A program made the translations under genes and the position numbers. Below are positions 53,780-62,926 of a stretch of DNA of 64,000 nt, in pieces. Source of the DNA: Paenibacillus sp. JNUCC32 (lineage in GTDB: Bacteria > Bacillota > Bacilli > Paenibacillales > Paenibacillaceae); the NCBI RefSeq assembly GCF_014863545.1, contig NZ_CP062260.1:3596001-3660000 (forward strand). Reading direction: 5' to 3'. The stretch's first letter is position 1. The number at the start of each line of letters is the position of its first letter. The notes under the pieces were generated by a model. It saw only the letters and a program-made list of their open reading frames with translations. It did no database searches and had not been told where the DNA came from.

Positions 53780-53810
53780 TGACCTGCAGGCCAAAACGGC
53801 CTGACGGTCA
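53780..53810. repeat. Near-perfect palindrome in the ypuI leader
   Basis: TGACC-TG-CAGGCC, a five-base centre AAAAC, then GGCCTG-AC-GGTCA: two 13-base arms with only the two central-arm bases unpaired. It lies 27 bases upstream of the ypuI ATG. No T tract follows, so it is more likely an operator or leader stem-loop than a terminator. Confidence 0.6.
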
Positions 53811-54007
53811 TGCTAATATGTACTATCCTAACACAAATTTTGGGATAACGAAATCCCTATCATGAATACACTTACAAGGTTATTTTTAGTACATTTTTTT
53901 GGCGTATTCACTCTTATTGACTAAAGATTTCTTGCACGCATAAAAAGGATACACTCTTCCCACGCTAAGATTACTTACATCCTGAAATGCGGCGAGGAGG
54001 AAAATAT

Positions 54008-55936
54008 GTGAAATCTCGTACCTTTTGGAGCATTATAGGGGCAGCGTCAGTTATTGGCGCGCTTTTGATCTTGCTGTTCATCCCCGGCTCGAAACAGCCG
54101 GCTCCAACAGCTGAACCGTCACGGCCCTTAAAACCCCAGCAGGAGAACAAGGCCAAGCATTTTACCATGCTGGGCGATATCCAGGCAACGGATCAATTAA
54201 ACCGTCTCGATGCCAGGGGACACCTCCGCAAAATGCTGAACAATGATTCTTTGCGCAGCGCGGGGCAAGTCAAGGCGTATACGCAGAAAGAGCAAAAGAT
54301 GCACAAGCATTTTCAGCAAGTACGCTGGTATAACCTCAAGGAAAACAAGATGGCGGACATTCAAGGCCAGCTTCCCAAAATGAGCAAAACCGACAAAAAT
54401 CGGATCGCCCATCATTTTCAACTGGCGCAGCAGAAATTGAAACGCGGGGAACCTTATGATTCCCCCAAATTCAACGCGGCGGGGCAGCCTTATTTTGTTG
54501 TGGCCGAACCGTCCAAGGATGGCAGATATGGCGCTGCCGCCCTGGTCAATCAAGCCGTGCTCCAAGAGGTAAGCAATCACCAGAAGCGGAATCTCCGCTT
54601 AATTCCGTATCCGAAGGAAGGAAAATTCCGGGTCGAGTCCATCCATGCGGATACCCTCTCCGACATCACCGTCAAAACCGGCCATGATAATGAAAAGGCC
54701 AGTCATTTTTACGAAAATGAAATCGTGGTGTCCTTTCAAAATGAACCGTCAAAGCAGCAGCTGTTGGATATCTCCAAGGAAATATCATGCGAAACGCCAA
54801 GGAAACTGGGTTATGCCTATGTTTTCCGTTCCAAAGATATGGATTACCAGAAGCTTCGCTCCTATTTCCAGCAGAAGTGGAAAATCAAATACACGGAGCC
54901 TCACTACATTTATTTAACCAATGATCGCAGCCCTCAATCCCGGGTTAACTCGGATTTCCCGGATGGGGCGAATGCCCAAGTCAATATTCCGAATGATCTC
55001 CTGTTTTCGGAATATCAGTGGAATCTGCCCGTCATCGAGACAAACCGGGGCTGGGATCTGTCCAAAGGCAGCGAAGATGTCATCATCGCCGTAATTGACA
55101 CAGGGGTGGATCTTCAGCATTCCGATTTGGACGGACAACTGGTGGAAGGATACAACATTGTCGAGAAAGACAAACAGCCGCTGGATGATGTGGGGCACGG
55201 GACGCACGTAGCCGGGATCATCGGTGCCCTGGTCAACAACGGCGAAGGCGTTGCGGGCGTTAGCTGGTACAACAAAATCATGCCGGTCAAAGCGCTCGAC
55301 GGATCCGGATCGGGAACAACCTATGCTGTCGCGGAAGGCATTATTTGGGCCACGGATCACGGAGCCAAGGTAATCAATATGAGTCTTGGCAACTATGCCG
55401 ACTCCCAGTTCCTGCATGATGCCGTTAAATACGCCTATGATCGCGACGTTGTGCTTGTTGCCGCATCAGGCAACGACAACACGGAGCGCCCCGGCTATCC
55501 TGCCGCCTATCCGGAGGTGTTGGCTGTCGCCGCAACGGATTCCAATCAGAAGCGGGCGGAATATTCCAACTACGGCGATTACATCGATGTGGCCGCTCCA
55601 GGGACCAATATCGCAAGCACCTTCCCGGGAAATCAATATGCCGCTCTGTCCGGGACCTCCATGGCCAGTCCCCATGCAGCCGCCATGGCGGGGCTCATCC
55701 GTTCCCTTAATCCTGACCTGACCAATCAAGAGGTCATGGACGTCATGATCAATCAAGCGGTGGATCTTGGCGACAAGGGAAGGGATAAATATTACGGTCA
55801 TGGTCAGATCGACATCTTCCAGTCCTTGAAGTCGGTTGGCGCCCCTGAAGTGCCTCTTCAAATGTGGCCCGGCCATACCCTTCGCAATCTGGAGCAAGAG
55901 CTCCGCAAACTAAACGGCTCAAACGATAAAAGATAA
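54008..55936 (+). CDS. S8 family subtilisin-like serine protease, membrane-anchored or secreted
   Basis: 642 residues. The N-terminal hydrophobic segment SIIGAASVIGALLILLFIPG (about 8-27) has no obvious cleavage site and may anchor the protein. A long pro-region (about 30-320) follows, whose last part (ENEIVVSFQNEPSKQQLLDI to YTEPHYIYL) resembles a fervidolysin-type prodomain. The S8 domain holds the triad: Asp364 in VIIAVIDTGVD, His397 in GHGTHVAGIIG, Ser551 in LSGTSMASPHAAAMAG. GTG start chosen for GAGGAGG seven bases upstream. Probable extracellular protease; substrates unknown. Confidence 0.93.
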   Translation: MKSRTFWSIIGAASVIGALLILLFIPGSKQPAPTAEPSRPLKPQQENKAKHFTMLGDIQATDQLNRLDARGHLRKMLNNDSLRSAGQVKAYTQKEQKMHKHFQQVRWYNLKENKMADIQGQLPKMSKTDKNRIAHHFQLAQQKLKRGEPYDSPKFNAAGQPYFVVAEPSKDGRYGAAALVNQAVLQEVSNHQKRNLRLIPYPKEGKFRVESIHADTLSDITVKTGHDNEKASHFYENEIVVSFQNEPSKQQLLDISKEISCETPRKLGYAYVFRSKDMDYQKLRSYFQQKWKIKYTEPHYIYLTNDRSPQSRVNSDFPDGANAQVNIPNDLLFSEYQWNLPVIETNRGWDLSKGSEDVIIAVIDTGVDLQHSDLDGQLVEGYNIVEKDKQPLDDVGHGTHVAGIIGALVNNGEGVAGVSWYNKIMPVKALDGSGSGTTYAVAEGIIWATDHGAKVINMSLGNYADSQFLHDAVKYAYDRDVVLVAASGNDNTERPGYPAAYPEVLAVAATDSNQKRAEYSNYGDYIDVAAPGTNIASTFPGNQYAALSGTSMASPHAAAMAGLIRSLNPDLTNQEVMDVMINQAVDLGDKGRDKYYGHGQIDIFQSLKSVGAPEVPLQMWPGHTLRNLEQELRKLNGSNDKR

Positions 55937-55980
55937 AGAATAAAGCAGCTTCCGCCCTCTCGCGTTGGCTGCTTTATTCA
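55937..55980. terminator. Bidirectional terminator between protease and coat-like gene
   Basis: AATAAAGCAGC (55939-55949) pairs perfectly with GCTGCTTTATT (55968-55978) around an 18-base loop. Located between two convergent genes. Confidence 0.75.
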
Positions 55981-56004
55981 TGATCCGAGGCAATGCCGTC
56001 ACGT

Positions 56005-56283
56005 TTATTTCTTCCGGCGGGTACGGCTGGTACGCACTGTAGCTTTCTTGGAACGCTTGCCGGATACCGTAACGCCGCCATAGCCTCCATTTTCGGTTAC
56101 GACTTCTTCTTCGCTGTACGTGTACAGATGTTTTTCTACCGGGACGCAGTGAATCTTATCCACCACTTTTATAGGATGAATAACCGGTACGATTTGCGGT
56201 ACATAGTGGTCTCTCACGACTACAATCGGTTCGCACACAATCGGGGACACCGGAGGACATGGATAATCGTTATGACAAGACAT
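56005..56283 (-). CDS. Probable spore coat protein, CotD-like
   Basis: 92 residues. The N-terminus is rich in Pro, Cys and Val, with repeated VVP/HP elements (CEPIVVVRDHYVPQIVPVIH, then PIKVVDKIHCVPVEKHLY) that resemble the CotD family of inner coat proteins. The C-terminus is basic (SGKRSKKATVRTSRTRRKK). No signal peptide or helix. AAAGGAG lies ten bases before the ATG. The family call is by composition and motif style only; a different coat-associated protein is possible. Confidence 0.55.
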   Translation of the reverse strand: MSCHNDYPCPPVSPIVCEPIVVVRDHYVPQIVPVIHPIKVVDKIHCVPVEKHLYTYSEEEVVTENGGYGGVTVSGKRSKKATVRTSRTRRKK

Positions 56284-56589
56284 GTGTTTGCATCTCCTTT
56301 CCGTTGATGATTATAGCTTATTATCCCAAGGGCTATTTGGTATGGACGATTATCCGTACAGGGCACATGATCTCCCAATATTTTCACAAATCCAGAAGAA
56401 AAACGTCTATCGACGTACTTTCTCAGAAGACAGACCACGGTTAGAGGAAGTTTTTCTTGCGATATCAGGAAGACCCAAGCTTCGAAGTTTATACTTTCTG
56501 ATACTTGAAAAAACGCGCATTTCCTATACACCCCCGCAAGGAGTGAAAAGAAAATACGCGTTTGTACCATAGCATATTCATAAAATCGT
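56284..56589. other. Intergenic region between the coat-like gene and rnpB
   Basis: About 306 bases. It contains the 5-prime region of the coat-like gene on the minus strand and the rnpB terminator at 56507-56563. I see no convincing gene or repeat in the remainder. Confidence 0.55.
56507..56563 (-). terminator. Terminator downstream of rnpB
   Basis: Minus-strand arms AACGCGTATTT and AAATGCGCGTT (one mismatch) with a 29-base loop, followed by TTTTCAAG. It lies about 30 bases beyond the mature RNase P RNA 3-prime end. Confidence 0.65.
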
Positions 56590-57012
56590 TGTGCAGTTGG
56601 GAAAGTTTTCCGTAAGCCGGGTTCTGTGCTCTTCGTGGTCATAGCGGGAACTACCCTGCCACCATAAGCGACAATCATCTATCTAGGCCGATCATTACTA
56701 ATCGGCTCAAGCGACCAACCCGGACGCGCCTCGGGCTAAGGCTGTCTCCTCGAAGGAGACTGCGTCCCATTAGGTCTTGCTCCAGGTGGGGTTTACCAGG
56801 AACGAAGTCACCAGCGTTCCTCGGGGTCTCTTACACCTCGGTTCCATCCTTGCCTGTGCCGCCCTAAGGCGGCCATCGGCGGTCCATTTCTGTGGCACTA
56901 TCCTTCAACTCGCGCTGACTGGACGTTATCCAGCACCCTGCCCTATGGAGCCCGGACTTTCCTCTCGCGGCTTTGAGGCCGCCAGCGATTGTCTGTCAAA
57001 CTTTCCGGACAA
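56590..57012 (-). ncRNA. rnpB: RNase P RNA, bacterial class A type
   Basis: Catalytic RNA that removes tRNA 5-prime leaders. On the minus strand the near-universal GAGGAAAGTCCGGGCTCC, AGGGCAGGGTGC, GGTAAACCCCACC, GGAGCAAGACC, CTTGAGCC, ACAGAACCCGGCTTA and AGATAGATGATTG elements occur in the right order. P1 pairs GGAAAGTTT near 57000 with AAACTTTCC near 56604. The sequence around P5-P8 and P15-P17 follows E. coli-like class A RNA, not the B type of Bacillus. Ends are approximate. Confidence 0.95.
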
Positions 57013-57020
57013 CATTACAT

Positions 57021-57049
57021 ATTATATCGTGATTCCATGCGGTACACAA
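57021..57049 (-). promoter_or_regulatory. Promoter of rnpB
   Basis: Minus-strand TATAAT (57026-57021) with TTGTGT (57049-57044) 17 bases upstream; predicted start is within a few bases of the RNA 5-prime end. Confidence 0.65.
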
Positions 57050-57092
57050 CCATTAAACATTAACAACAGCTGATTATTTTCCCATTCCGAAA

Positions 57093-58208
57093 TCAAACAA
57101 ACTGGAACGGCTCCGTGTTGATGCGGGAAGCCACGACCCGAGTTTCGTACTTATGCTCCTGGAGCTTCTGCTCCATCCACTCGGCAACTTTGACTTTCAT
57201 GATCTTCTCGGCATTGTGGCCCGGATCAATGATTGTAAGTCCTGCGGCCAGCGCGTCCTGTGCCGTATGATAATCCACATCCCCAGTTACCAGCACGTCT
57301 GCTCCCCGAAACAGCGCCTTCATCATGTAGCGTCCTCCGGAGCCGCCTATAACGGCTGCCTTGCGTATGGTACGGTCGAGTTCTCCTACTACGCGAACAT
57401 GAGGGACCTCCAGCTTCTCTTTTACCACGTCGACCAACTCAGCCAGCGTCAGGGGCTCCTTCAGCTTCCCGACCCGTCCAAGACCGAGGGATCTTCCCTT
57501 CAGGTCCATGTTATACAGATCGTAGGCAACCTCTTCATAAGGATGCGCCTTCAGCATAGCCTGGATGACCTTGTTCTTAATCGTGTGGGGAACAATCGTT
57601 TCGATCCGGACCTCGTCTGCCCGTTCCATCTTTCCTTCCTTGCCTTGAAAAGGGGTGCTGCCTTCTCTTGGAACGAAGGTGCCGAAGCCCTCGATATTGA
57701 AGCTGCAGTGGCTGTAATTTCCGATCCAGCCTGCGCCGGCTCCGAGCACGGCATCCAGCACCTCTTGATGGTGGCTCTTCGGAACAAACACCACCAGCTT
57801 GGACAGCTGCTCGTTATGCATGTCATGGATGGGCGACGTATCCTCGATGCCCAGCGCCTCCGCCATCCAATCGTTCATGCCGCCCTCGGTTACGTCCAGA
57901 TTGGTATGGCTTACATAGACCGCGATGTCGTGTTTGATCAGCTTCTCGTATACCTTGCCCATCGGCGTATCCGTCTGCAGCTGCTTCAGCGGACGGTAGA
58001 TAATCGCATGATGCGCGATAATCAGGTCAGCCCCAAGCTCTATGGCTTCATCCACCACTTCGTCATTCACGTCCAGTGCAATCAGCACCGTGCGGATGTC
58101 CTTTTGCAAAGTTCCGAGCTGGAGCCCGATCCGGTCCTCGGGTTCGGCCACGTGCTTCGGGGCCAGTTGTTCCATGAATTGAATTACGGTTTGTCCTTTG
58201 GCAAGCAT
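57093..58208 (-). CDS. yqfO: Nif3-like dinuclear metal centre protein (YqfO)
   Basis: 371 residues. Nif3/YqfO proteins are hexameric with a two-metal site; B. subtilis YqfO is reported as a GTP cyclohydrolase 1 type 2-like homologue, but its role is unclear. Metal-binding motifs LIIAHHAIIYRPLK, YVSHTNLDVTEGGMNDW, TGDVDYHTAQDA and DPGHNAEKIM are present. The central insertion (about 125-245, with ETIVPHTIKNKVIQAMLKAHPYEE) is the PII-like domain of the long form. It overlaps trmK by 25 bases. Confidence 0.92.
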   Translation of the reverse strand: MLAKGQTVIQFMEQLAPKHVAEPEDRIGLQLGTLQKDIRTVLIALDVNDEVVDEAIELGADLIIAHHAIIYRPLKQLQTDTPMGKVYEKLIKHDIAVYVSHTNLDVTEGGMNDWMAEALGIEDTSPIHDMHNEQLSKLVVFVPKSHHQEVLDAVLGAGAGWIGNYSHCSFNIEGFGTFVPREGSTPFQGKEGKMERADEVRIETIVPHTIKNKVIQAMLKAHPYEEVAYDLYNMDLKGRSLGLGRVGKLKEPLTLAELVDVVKEKLEVPHVRVVGELDRTIRKAAVIGGSGGRYMMKALFRGADVLVTGDVDYHTAQDALAAGLTIIDPGHNAEKIMKVKVAEWMEQKLQEHKYETRVVASRINTEPFQFV

Positions 58209-58951
58209 GCCAGCACCTCCTGAATAAACTCGATATCCGATCGAATCTCGCTCGCCTTATCGGCTGCCGTGGGCAGATCCGAACGCGATAGCGACTGTAG
58301 TATATACCCCATCTTCTCCATCTCCGACGTCCATTTATCGTGGAAAACCGGATTCGGGGATTGCGTCAACCAAGGCCCCATACGGAACAGCCAGTCCGCA
58401 GAAAGCCGGACACCGTCTCCGATCGTCCTTTCCTTGTATACCTGTTCATTCGTCAGGTCGGTTGTATCCGAAGGCTCGGCGACCAGCACCTCGTAAATTT
58501 TTCCGTCTTCCTCCAGAATCCATTCCTCGATCAGCACCCAGCCATGGGAATGCAACCATCTGCGCAAAATGTCCTCTCCCACGTTCGGCTGTAAAACAAG
58601 CCTGCGAACGCCGGCCAGCTTCTCGATCCCGCGATCCAGAATCGCTGCAATCAGGCTGCCGCCCATGCCGGCAATGGTAATCACGTCCGCCTCACCGGCC
58701 GAGAGCACATTCAATCCGTCCCCTTTTCGCACGCTGATGACATCGGTCATCCCTGATTCGATGACCTGCTTGACGGCAGCATCGTATGGGCCTGGGTTTA
58801 CCTCACCGGCGACAGCTTGAACCGCAGCTCCGCACTCCACGGCAGCCACGGGCAGCAAGGCATGATCCGAACCGATATCTGCAAGTTTGCTGCCGCGAGG
58901 AATCTTCTCCAGAATTTTCGTTAATCTTCTTGATAATTTCAATGCTGACAC
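58184..58951 (-). CDS. trmK: tRNA (adenine(22)-N(1))-methyltransferase TrmK
   Basis: 255 residues. TrmK uses S-adenosylmethionine to methylate N1 of A22 in tRNA. The SAM-binding ADIGSDHALLPVAAVECG, VRKGDGLNVL, TIAGMGGSLI and LQPNVGEDILRRWL motifs define the family. The C-terminal helical domain contains the basic RNA-binding part. It lies downstream of sigA, in the conserved sigA-trmK-yqfO order; the cccA cytochrome gene of B. subtilis is missing between them. Confidence 0.94.
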   Translation of the reverse strand: MSALKLSRRLTKILEKIPRGSKLADIGSDHALLPVAAVECGAAVQAVAGEVNPGPYDAAVKQVIESGMTDVISVRKGDGLNVLSAGEADVITIAGMGGSLIAAILDRGIEKLAGVRRLVLQPNVGEDILRRWLHSHGWVLIEEWILEEDGKIYEVLVAEPSDTTDLTNEQVYKERTIGDGVRLSADWLFRMGPWLTQSPNPVFHDKWTSEMEKMGYILQSLSRSDLPTAADKASEIRSDIEFIQEVLACLPKDKP

Positions 58952-59158
58952 CCTTACATTCCATATTTTCGTTCAATCCACGATCTATTCATTACCCTAA
59001 CAGACACGATACCAAACTGCAAACCCGCAAATCCGGCAAACCAACCGGGTGCCAAGTCATTTGCAATGGGTCTGGAAAAGAGCTAAAATAAAGACCAATA
59101 CAACAAATGCAGGAAGAAATTCCAGAACCAAGAAACCTCATTCACCCTGCTTGCATTC

Positions 59159-59195
59159 GAAAAAAAGGACCTGCTGCGTTACTGCAGAAGGTCCG
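59159..59195 (-). terminator. Terminator after sigA
   Basis: Minus-strand hairpin GGACCTTCTGC-AGTAAC-GCAGCAGGTCC with one mismatch, followed by TTTTTTT. Ten bases past the sigA stop; ends the dnaG-sigA operon. Confidence 0.9.
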
Positions 59196-59204
59196 TGGAT
59201 TAAG

Positions 59205-60338
59205 CTATTCGAGAAAATCCTTTAACCGTTTGCTGCGGCTCGGGTGACGAAGCTTACGGAGCGCTTTGGCTTCGATCTGCCGTATCCGTTCACGCGTAAC
59301 GCCGAATACTTTGCCGACCTCTTCCAGCGTTCTTGTGCGGCCGTCATCGAGTCCGAAACGAAGGCGAAGGACATTCTCCTCGCGCTCTGTCAGCGTATCC
59401 AGCACATCCTCGAGCTGTTCCTTCAGAAGCTCGTACGCAGCCGCGTCAGCAGGAGCGAGTGCTTCCTGATCCTCGATGAAATCCCCAAGATGGGAATCGT
59501 CCTCTTCGCCGATCGGCGTTTCCAGCGAAACCGGTTCTTGGGCAATCTTCATGATCTCCCGGACTTTCTCAACGCTGAGTTCCATCTCTGCAGCAATTTC
59601 CTCCGGCGAAGGCTCACGTCCAAGCTCCTGCAGAAGCTGTCTGGATACACGAATCAGCTTGTTGATGGTCTCTACCATATGCACGGGAATACGGATGGTA
59701 CGGGCCTGGTCCGCGATCGCGCGCGTGATCGCTTGGCGAATCCACCAAGTCGCATACGTACTGAATTTGAAGCCTTTTTTGTAATCGAATTTCTCCACGG
59801 CTTTGATCAAACCCATGTTGCCCTCCTGAATCAAATCCAGGAACAGCATTCCACGACCCACATAACGCTTCGCAATACTTACGACGAGACGCAGGTTGGC
59901 TTCGGCCAGACGGCGCTTGGCTTCTTCATCTCCCTGTTCAATCCGGTTGGCAAGCTCGATCTCATCATCCGCGGACAACAGCGGAACCCGTCCAATTTCC
60001 TTCAGGTACATCCGAACCGGGTCGTTAATCTTGATCCCCGGAGGCAGTGAAAGATCGTCGTCAAATCCAAAATCCTCATTATCATGGGATTCGGAATCTC
60101 CCGATTGCCGGTGAGGGCCCTCTTCGTCATTTTCATTTACCACATCGATGCCCAGGTCGGCCAGCTGCTCATAGAACTCTTCCATCTGCTCCGTGTCCTG
60201 ATCAAATGGCGACAATTTCTCCATAATATCTTTATAGCTTAATACGGATCTCTTTTTACCCTGTTCAATCAACTGATCCTTGACTTGATCCAGCGTAAAT
60301 TCCGTTTCTAGTTCAGTATGCTGATCATTCGCCATCAT
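59205..60338 (-). CDS. sigA: RNA polymerase primary sigma factor SigA (RpoD)
   Basis: 377 residues, the Firmicutes size. Region 1.1 is short (about 1-80), region 1.2 is [21 protein letters not shown], region 2 has [25 protein letters not shown] and [20 protein letters not shown], region 3 [18 protein letters not shown], and region 4.2 [20 protein letters not shown]. Start ATG with GGAGG seven bases upstream; the next codon is also ATG. It follows dnaG by 39 bases. Confidence 0.98.
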   Translation of the reverse strand: MMANDQHTELETEFTLDQVKDQLIEQGKKRSVLSYKDIMEKLSPFDQDTEQMEEFYEQLADLGIDVVNENDEEGPHRQSGDSESHDNEDFGFDDDLSLPPGIKINDPVRMYLKEIGRVPLLSADDEIELANRIEQGDEEAKRRLAEANLRLVVSIAKRYVGRGMLFLDLIQEGNMGLIKAVEKFDYKKGFKFSTYATWWIRQAITRAIADQARTIRIPVHMVETINKLIRVSRQLLQELGREPSPEEIAAEMELSVEKVREIMKIAQEPVSLETPIGEEDDSHLGDFIEDQEALAPADAAAYELLKEQLEDVLDTLTEREENVLRLRFGLDDGRTRTLEEVGKVFGVTRERIRQIEAKALRKLRHPSRSKRLKDFLE

Positions 60339-60377
60339 TCGACTCCCTCCTCCCTAGAAACAGCAATGCGCGGGGCT

Positions 60378-62195
60378 TCATTGTCTTTCTAGGGCGATAA
60401 TCTCACTTGCAATTTGCGCGGCTCGCAAAAAATCACCTGAGCGCTCCGCTTTTATCATTTCTTCTTTTTTCTGGTCGATCTCTCTCTGCTGCGGAAATTT
60501 CAGCACCTCGCGTATGCAATCATCGAGCACTTGAACGTTCCACTCGGCGGGTGCTTCCATCATCATGATCGAGCTGACCGTCATTTCCAAACGATCGTCT
60601 TGGAGCGATGACATGAAACGGCTGATATCCGGGGATTTGCCCTGTGCGTAAAAAGCATATAGATAAGCAGCGATTGCCGCATGATCTTCAATATTAAACG
60701 CTTCTCCCAGGCGATCGCCAACGTATCGCGCGGCCTCCGCATCCTGCAGCATCAGCGACAGCAGCCGCCGTTCTGCAGCATGGTAAGCAGGCAGAAGTGC
60801 CGGGGCGGGCTGGCGCCCTTTTTTATGCCTACCATTATTCCACCTTTTTTCCTTATTATCCCCATCGCCCATCTTTTTTTGCATCGATTGCCGAAGCAGA
60901 TTGCAATCCTGCTTAAGACTTTCGTAGGAAAGATGAAGCTCGGAGGATAATTCCCTCAAATAAACCTCCCGTTCGGTTGAGGAATCCAGTACGGCGATAA
61001 TGGGCAGTGCCTCTTTGGCGTACGCAATTTTACCATCTTCTTCTAGCAGTATATGGTTTTTCTTCAGATATATAAGTTTAAATTTTGTTGTTGAAACGGC
61101 TGTTTCTACCACATGCCTGAAACGCTCGGGACCGAACTTGCGGATATAATCATCCGGGTCCATTCCTTCGTTCACCAAAGCGATTCGTACCTTGAGACCA
61201 ACGCCTTCCAGCATTGGAATGACTTTTGACGCGGCGGCCATGCCGGCTTTATCGCCATCATAGACAACAACAACTTCTTCAGCCACCGATTTCATGATTG
61301 CCACTTGGTTTTCCGTTAGAGAGGTTCCCATCGTTGCCACACCGTTGTGCAGTCCTGCTTCCCATGACGAAATGACATCGCCGTATCCTTCGAATAACAG
61401 AATTTGACGCAATTTGCGTATGGATGTTTTGGCCTGGTGCAGGTTGTACAATGTGCGGCTCTTATTAAATAGAAGTGTCTCCGGGGAATTCAGGTACTTC
61501 GGTTGACCGTCCCCCAGTATTCTGCCAGCAAACGCGATGACCTTGCCGCTGCGGTCATGTATCGGAAACATGATTCGTCCGCGAAAACGGTCGAGATAGC
61601 CTTCTTGTTCATGTCTTGCGGATAATAAACCGCCTCTTTCCATCTCTTTCAAGTCAAAGGAGCGTTTGGTCAGGAACTGAACCAGCGTGTCCCAACGATC
61701 AGGCGCATAACCGATTTGAAACTGATCAATCATCTTGTCGTTCATTCCGCGGGCTCTTAAATACTTCATGGCTTCCGTACCATGTTCCGTATTCTTCAGC
61801 AGGAAATGGTACAGCTTGGCGCTAAGCTCATACGCTTCAATCAAACGTTCTTTTTCCGGATTACGAGGAATTACGGGAACTCCTTGACCTTCCGGCAACG
61901 AGATATCATTCTCTTCTGCCATTGTCTTGACGGCTTCGGGAAAAGAAAATCCTTCGATTTCCATTCTAAACTTAATGGCGTTTCCGCCCTTACCGCAGCC
62001 ATAGCAGTAAAAGATTTGGCGTTCCGGTGTAACCGTAAAGGAAGGAGTCTTCTCTGAGTGAAATGGGCACAAGCCCTTCAGGTATTTCCCCTGTTTGGTA
62101 AGATGCACGTATTTGCTGACCGTATCCACAATATCGCTTTTGGCCAGTACTTCCTCAATGACATCATCCGGAATATTGCCTTGTCCGGTACTCAT
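60378..62195 (-). CDS. dnaG: DNA primase DnaG
   Basis: 605 residues. DnaG makes RNA primers at the replication fork with helicase DnaB/DnaC. Zinc-finger residues Cys43, His46, Cys64, Cys67 are in GLCPFHSEKTPSFTV and FYCYGCGKGGN. The catalytic TOPRIM domain has LLFEGYGDVISSWEAG and VVVYDGDKAGMAAASK. The C-terminal helicase-binding domain (about 440-600) is divergent as usual. ATG at 62195 chosen for AAGGTGG upstream; nine codons further upstream are in frame. Confidence 0.97.
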   Translation of the reverse strand: MSTGQGNIPDDVIEEVLAKSDIVDTVSKYVHLTKQGKYLKGLCPFHSEKTPSFTVTPERQIFYCYGCGKGGNAIKFRMEIEGFSFPEAVKTMAEENDISLPEGQGVPVIPRNPEKERLIEAYELSAKLYHFLLKNTEHGTEAMKYLRARGMNDKMIDQFQIGYAPDRWDTLVQFLTKRSFDLKEMERGGLLSARHEQEGYLDRFRGRIMFPIHDRSGKVIAFAGRILGDGQPKYLNSPETLLFNKSRTLYNLHQAKTSIRKLRQILLFEGYGDVISSWEAGLHNGVATMGTSLTENQVAIMKSVAEEVVVVYDGDKAGMAAASKVIPMLEGVGLKVRIALVNEGMDPDDYIRKFGPERFRHVVETAVSTTKFKLIYLKKNHILLEEDGKIAYAKEALPIIAVLDSSTEREVYLRELSSELHLSYESLKQDCNLLRQSMQKKMGDGDNKEKRWNNGRHKKGRQPAPALLPAYHAAERRLLSLMLQDAEAARYVGDRLGEAFNIEDHAAIAAYLYAFYAQGKSPDISRFMSSLQDDRLEMTVSSIMMMEAPAEWNVQVLDDCIREVLKFPQQREIDQKKEEMIKAERSGDFLRAAQIASEIIALERQ

Positions 62196-62236
62196 CCAAA
62201 CCACCTTCATCTCTTTTGGCACGTAAATAGTATTCG

Positions 62237-62713
62237 CTACGGGTGGACATTCTCCTGCAATTCACGCAAAAGTTTTGTCAGTTTATGTTGAAAAAACCTC
62301 CGGTCTTCGTCAAGCAGTTTCTTGGGCCCTTTGCCATACCTTCCTTGTTTCCTCGCCTTCGCCTGATGGTGACGGGAATCCAGCATGAAATCGATATCCG
62401 TATTATGGAAAATACGGCCGCGAAAGGAGATCACGTGGCATGATTTGGCAAGCGCAAGCGCAGCCAGTCCATAATCCTGCGTCACCACGATATCCCCCCT
62501 GGATATGTGGTTGGCGATGTAGAGGTCGGCACTTTGATCACTCCGGTCCACCTGGATCGTCGTAACCCCTTCTTCGGCTTGCAGCAGATGATCGTAGGAA
62601 GAAACAAGCAGCACCGGCACACGGAATGTACGAGCAGTCTCTGCGATTTCCTTCTTGACTGGACAAGCATCCCCGTCAACCACGATCGAAATGGAGCTTT
62701 CGTTCATACGCAT
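62237..62713 (-). CDS. yqxD: YaiI/YqxD family (DUF188) protein
   Basis: 158 residues. DUF188/YaiI proteins are PIN-like small cytoplasmic proteins of unknown function. IVVDGDACPVKKEIAETA, QSADLYIANHISRGDIVVTQDYGLA and SRHHQAKARKQGRYGKGPKK match the family. In B. subtilis yqxD also precedes dnaG. The start is ambiguous between GTG 62716, ATG 62713 and ATG 62707; no strong ribosome-binding site decides it. Stop is 41 bases before dnaG. Confidence 0.9.
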   Translation of the reverse strand: MRMNESSISIVVDGDACPVKKEIAETARTFRVPVLLVSSYDHLLQAEEGVTTIQVDRSDQSADLYIANHISRGDIVVTQDYGLAALALAKSCHVISFRGRIFHNTDIDFMLDSRHHQAKARKQGRYGKGPKKLLDEDRRFFQHKLTKLLRELQENVHP

Positions 62714-62841
62714 CACCGGCTCTTATCTTAATCTTGGGTCCTTATTATGCTGTATATTATTATATACGTCTTTGGCCGATTAAAATCCTGCTGCCCAAAT
62801 AAACAATGACCTTGCCCTTGCTTGAATCCGTCCGTTCATAG

Positions 62842-62882
62842 CGAAAGCGCCATCCCGCGCTGAACCGCGGGCTGTCGCTTTC
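62842..62882 (-). repeat. GC-rich hairpin between glyS and yqxD
   Basis: Minus-strand arms GAAAGCG-ACAG-CCCGCG and CGCGGG-ATGG-CGCTTTC with a short loop: two strong stems around an internal bulge. No T tract follows, so it may be an RNA-processing or stability element rather than a terminator. The gap lacks the yqfL (ppsR) gene found here in B. subtilis. Confidence 0.5.
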
Positions 62883-62926
62883 ACTGAACAATACATTATA
62901 CCATTTGCAAAATCATGCTGTCACTA

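Noticed and set aside
56777..57073. 98-codon plus-strand open frame across the RNase P RNA
   Set aside because: It reads the reverse complement of rnpB; the structured RNA explains the sequence.
57153..58223. 356-codon plus-strand open frame antisense to yqfO
   Set aside because: Fully contained opposite a clear Nif3-family gene, with no ribosome-binding site or recognisable motif.
59057..59131. 24-residue hydrophobic peptide (TTG start) upstream of trmK
   Set aside because: A possible membrane peptide, but GAGG is only four bases from the start, the start is TTG and nothing else supports it.
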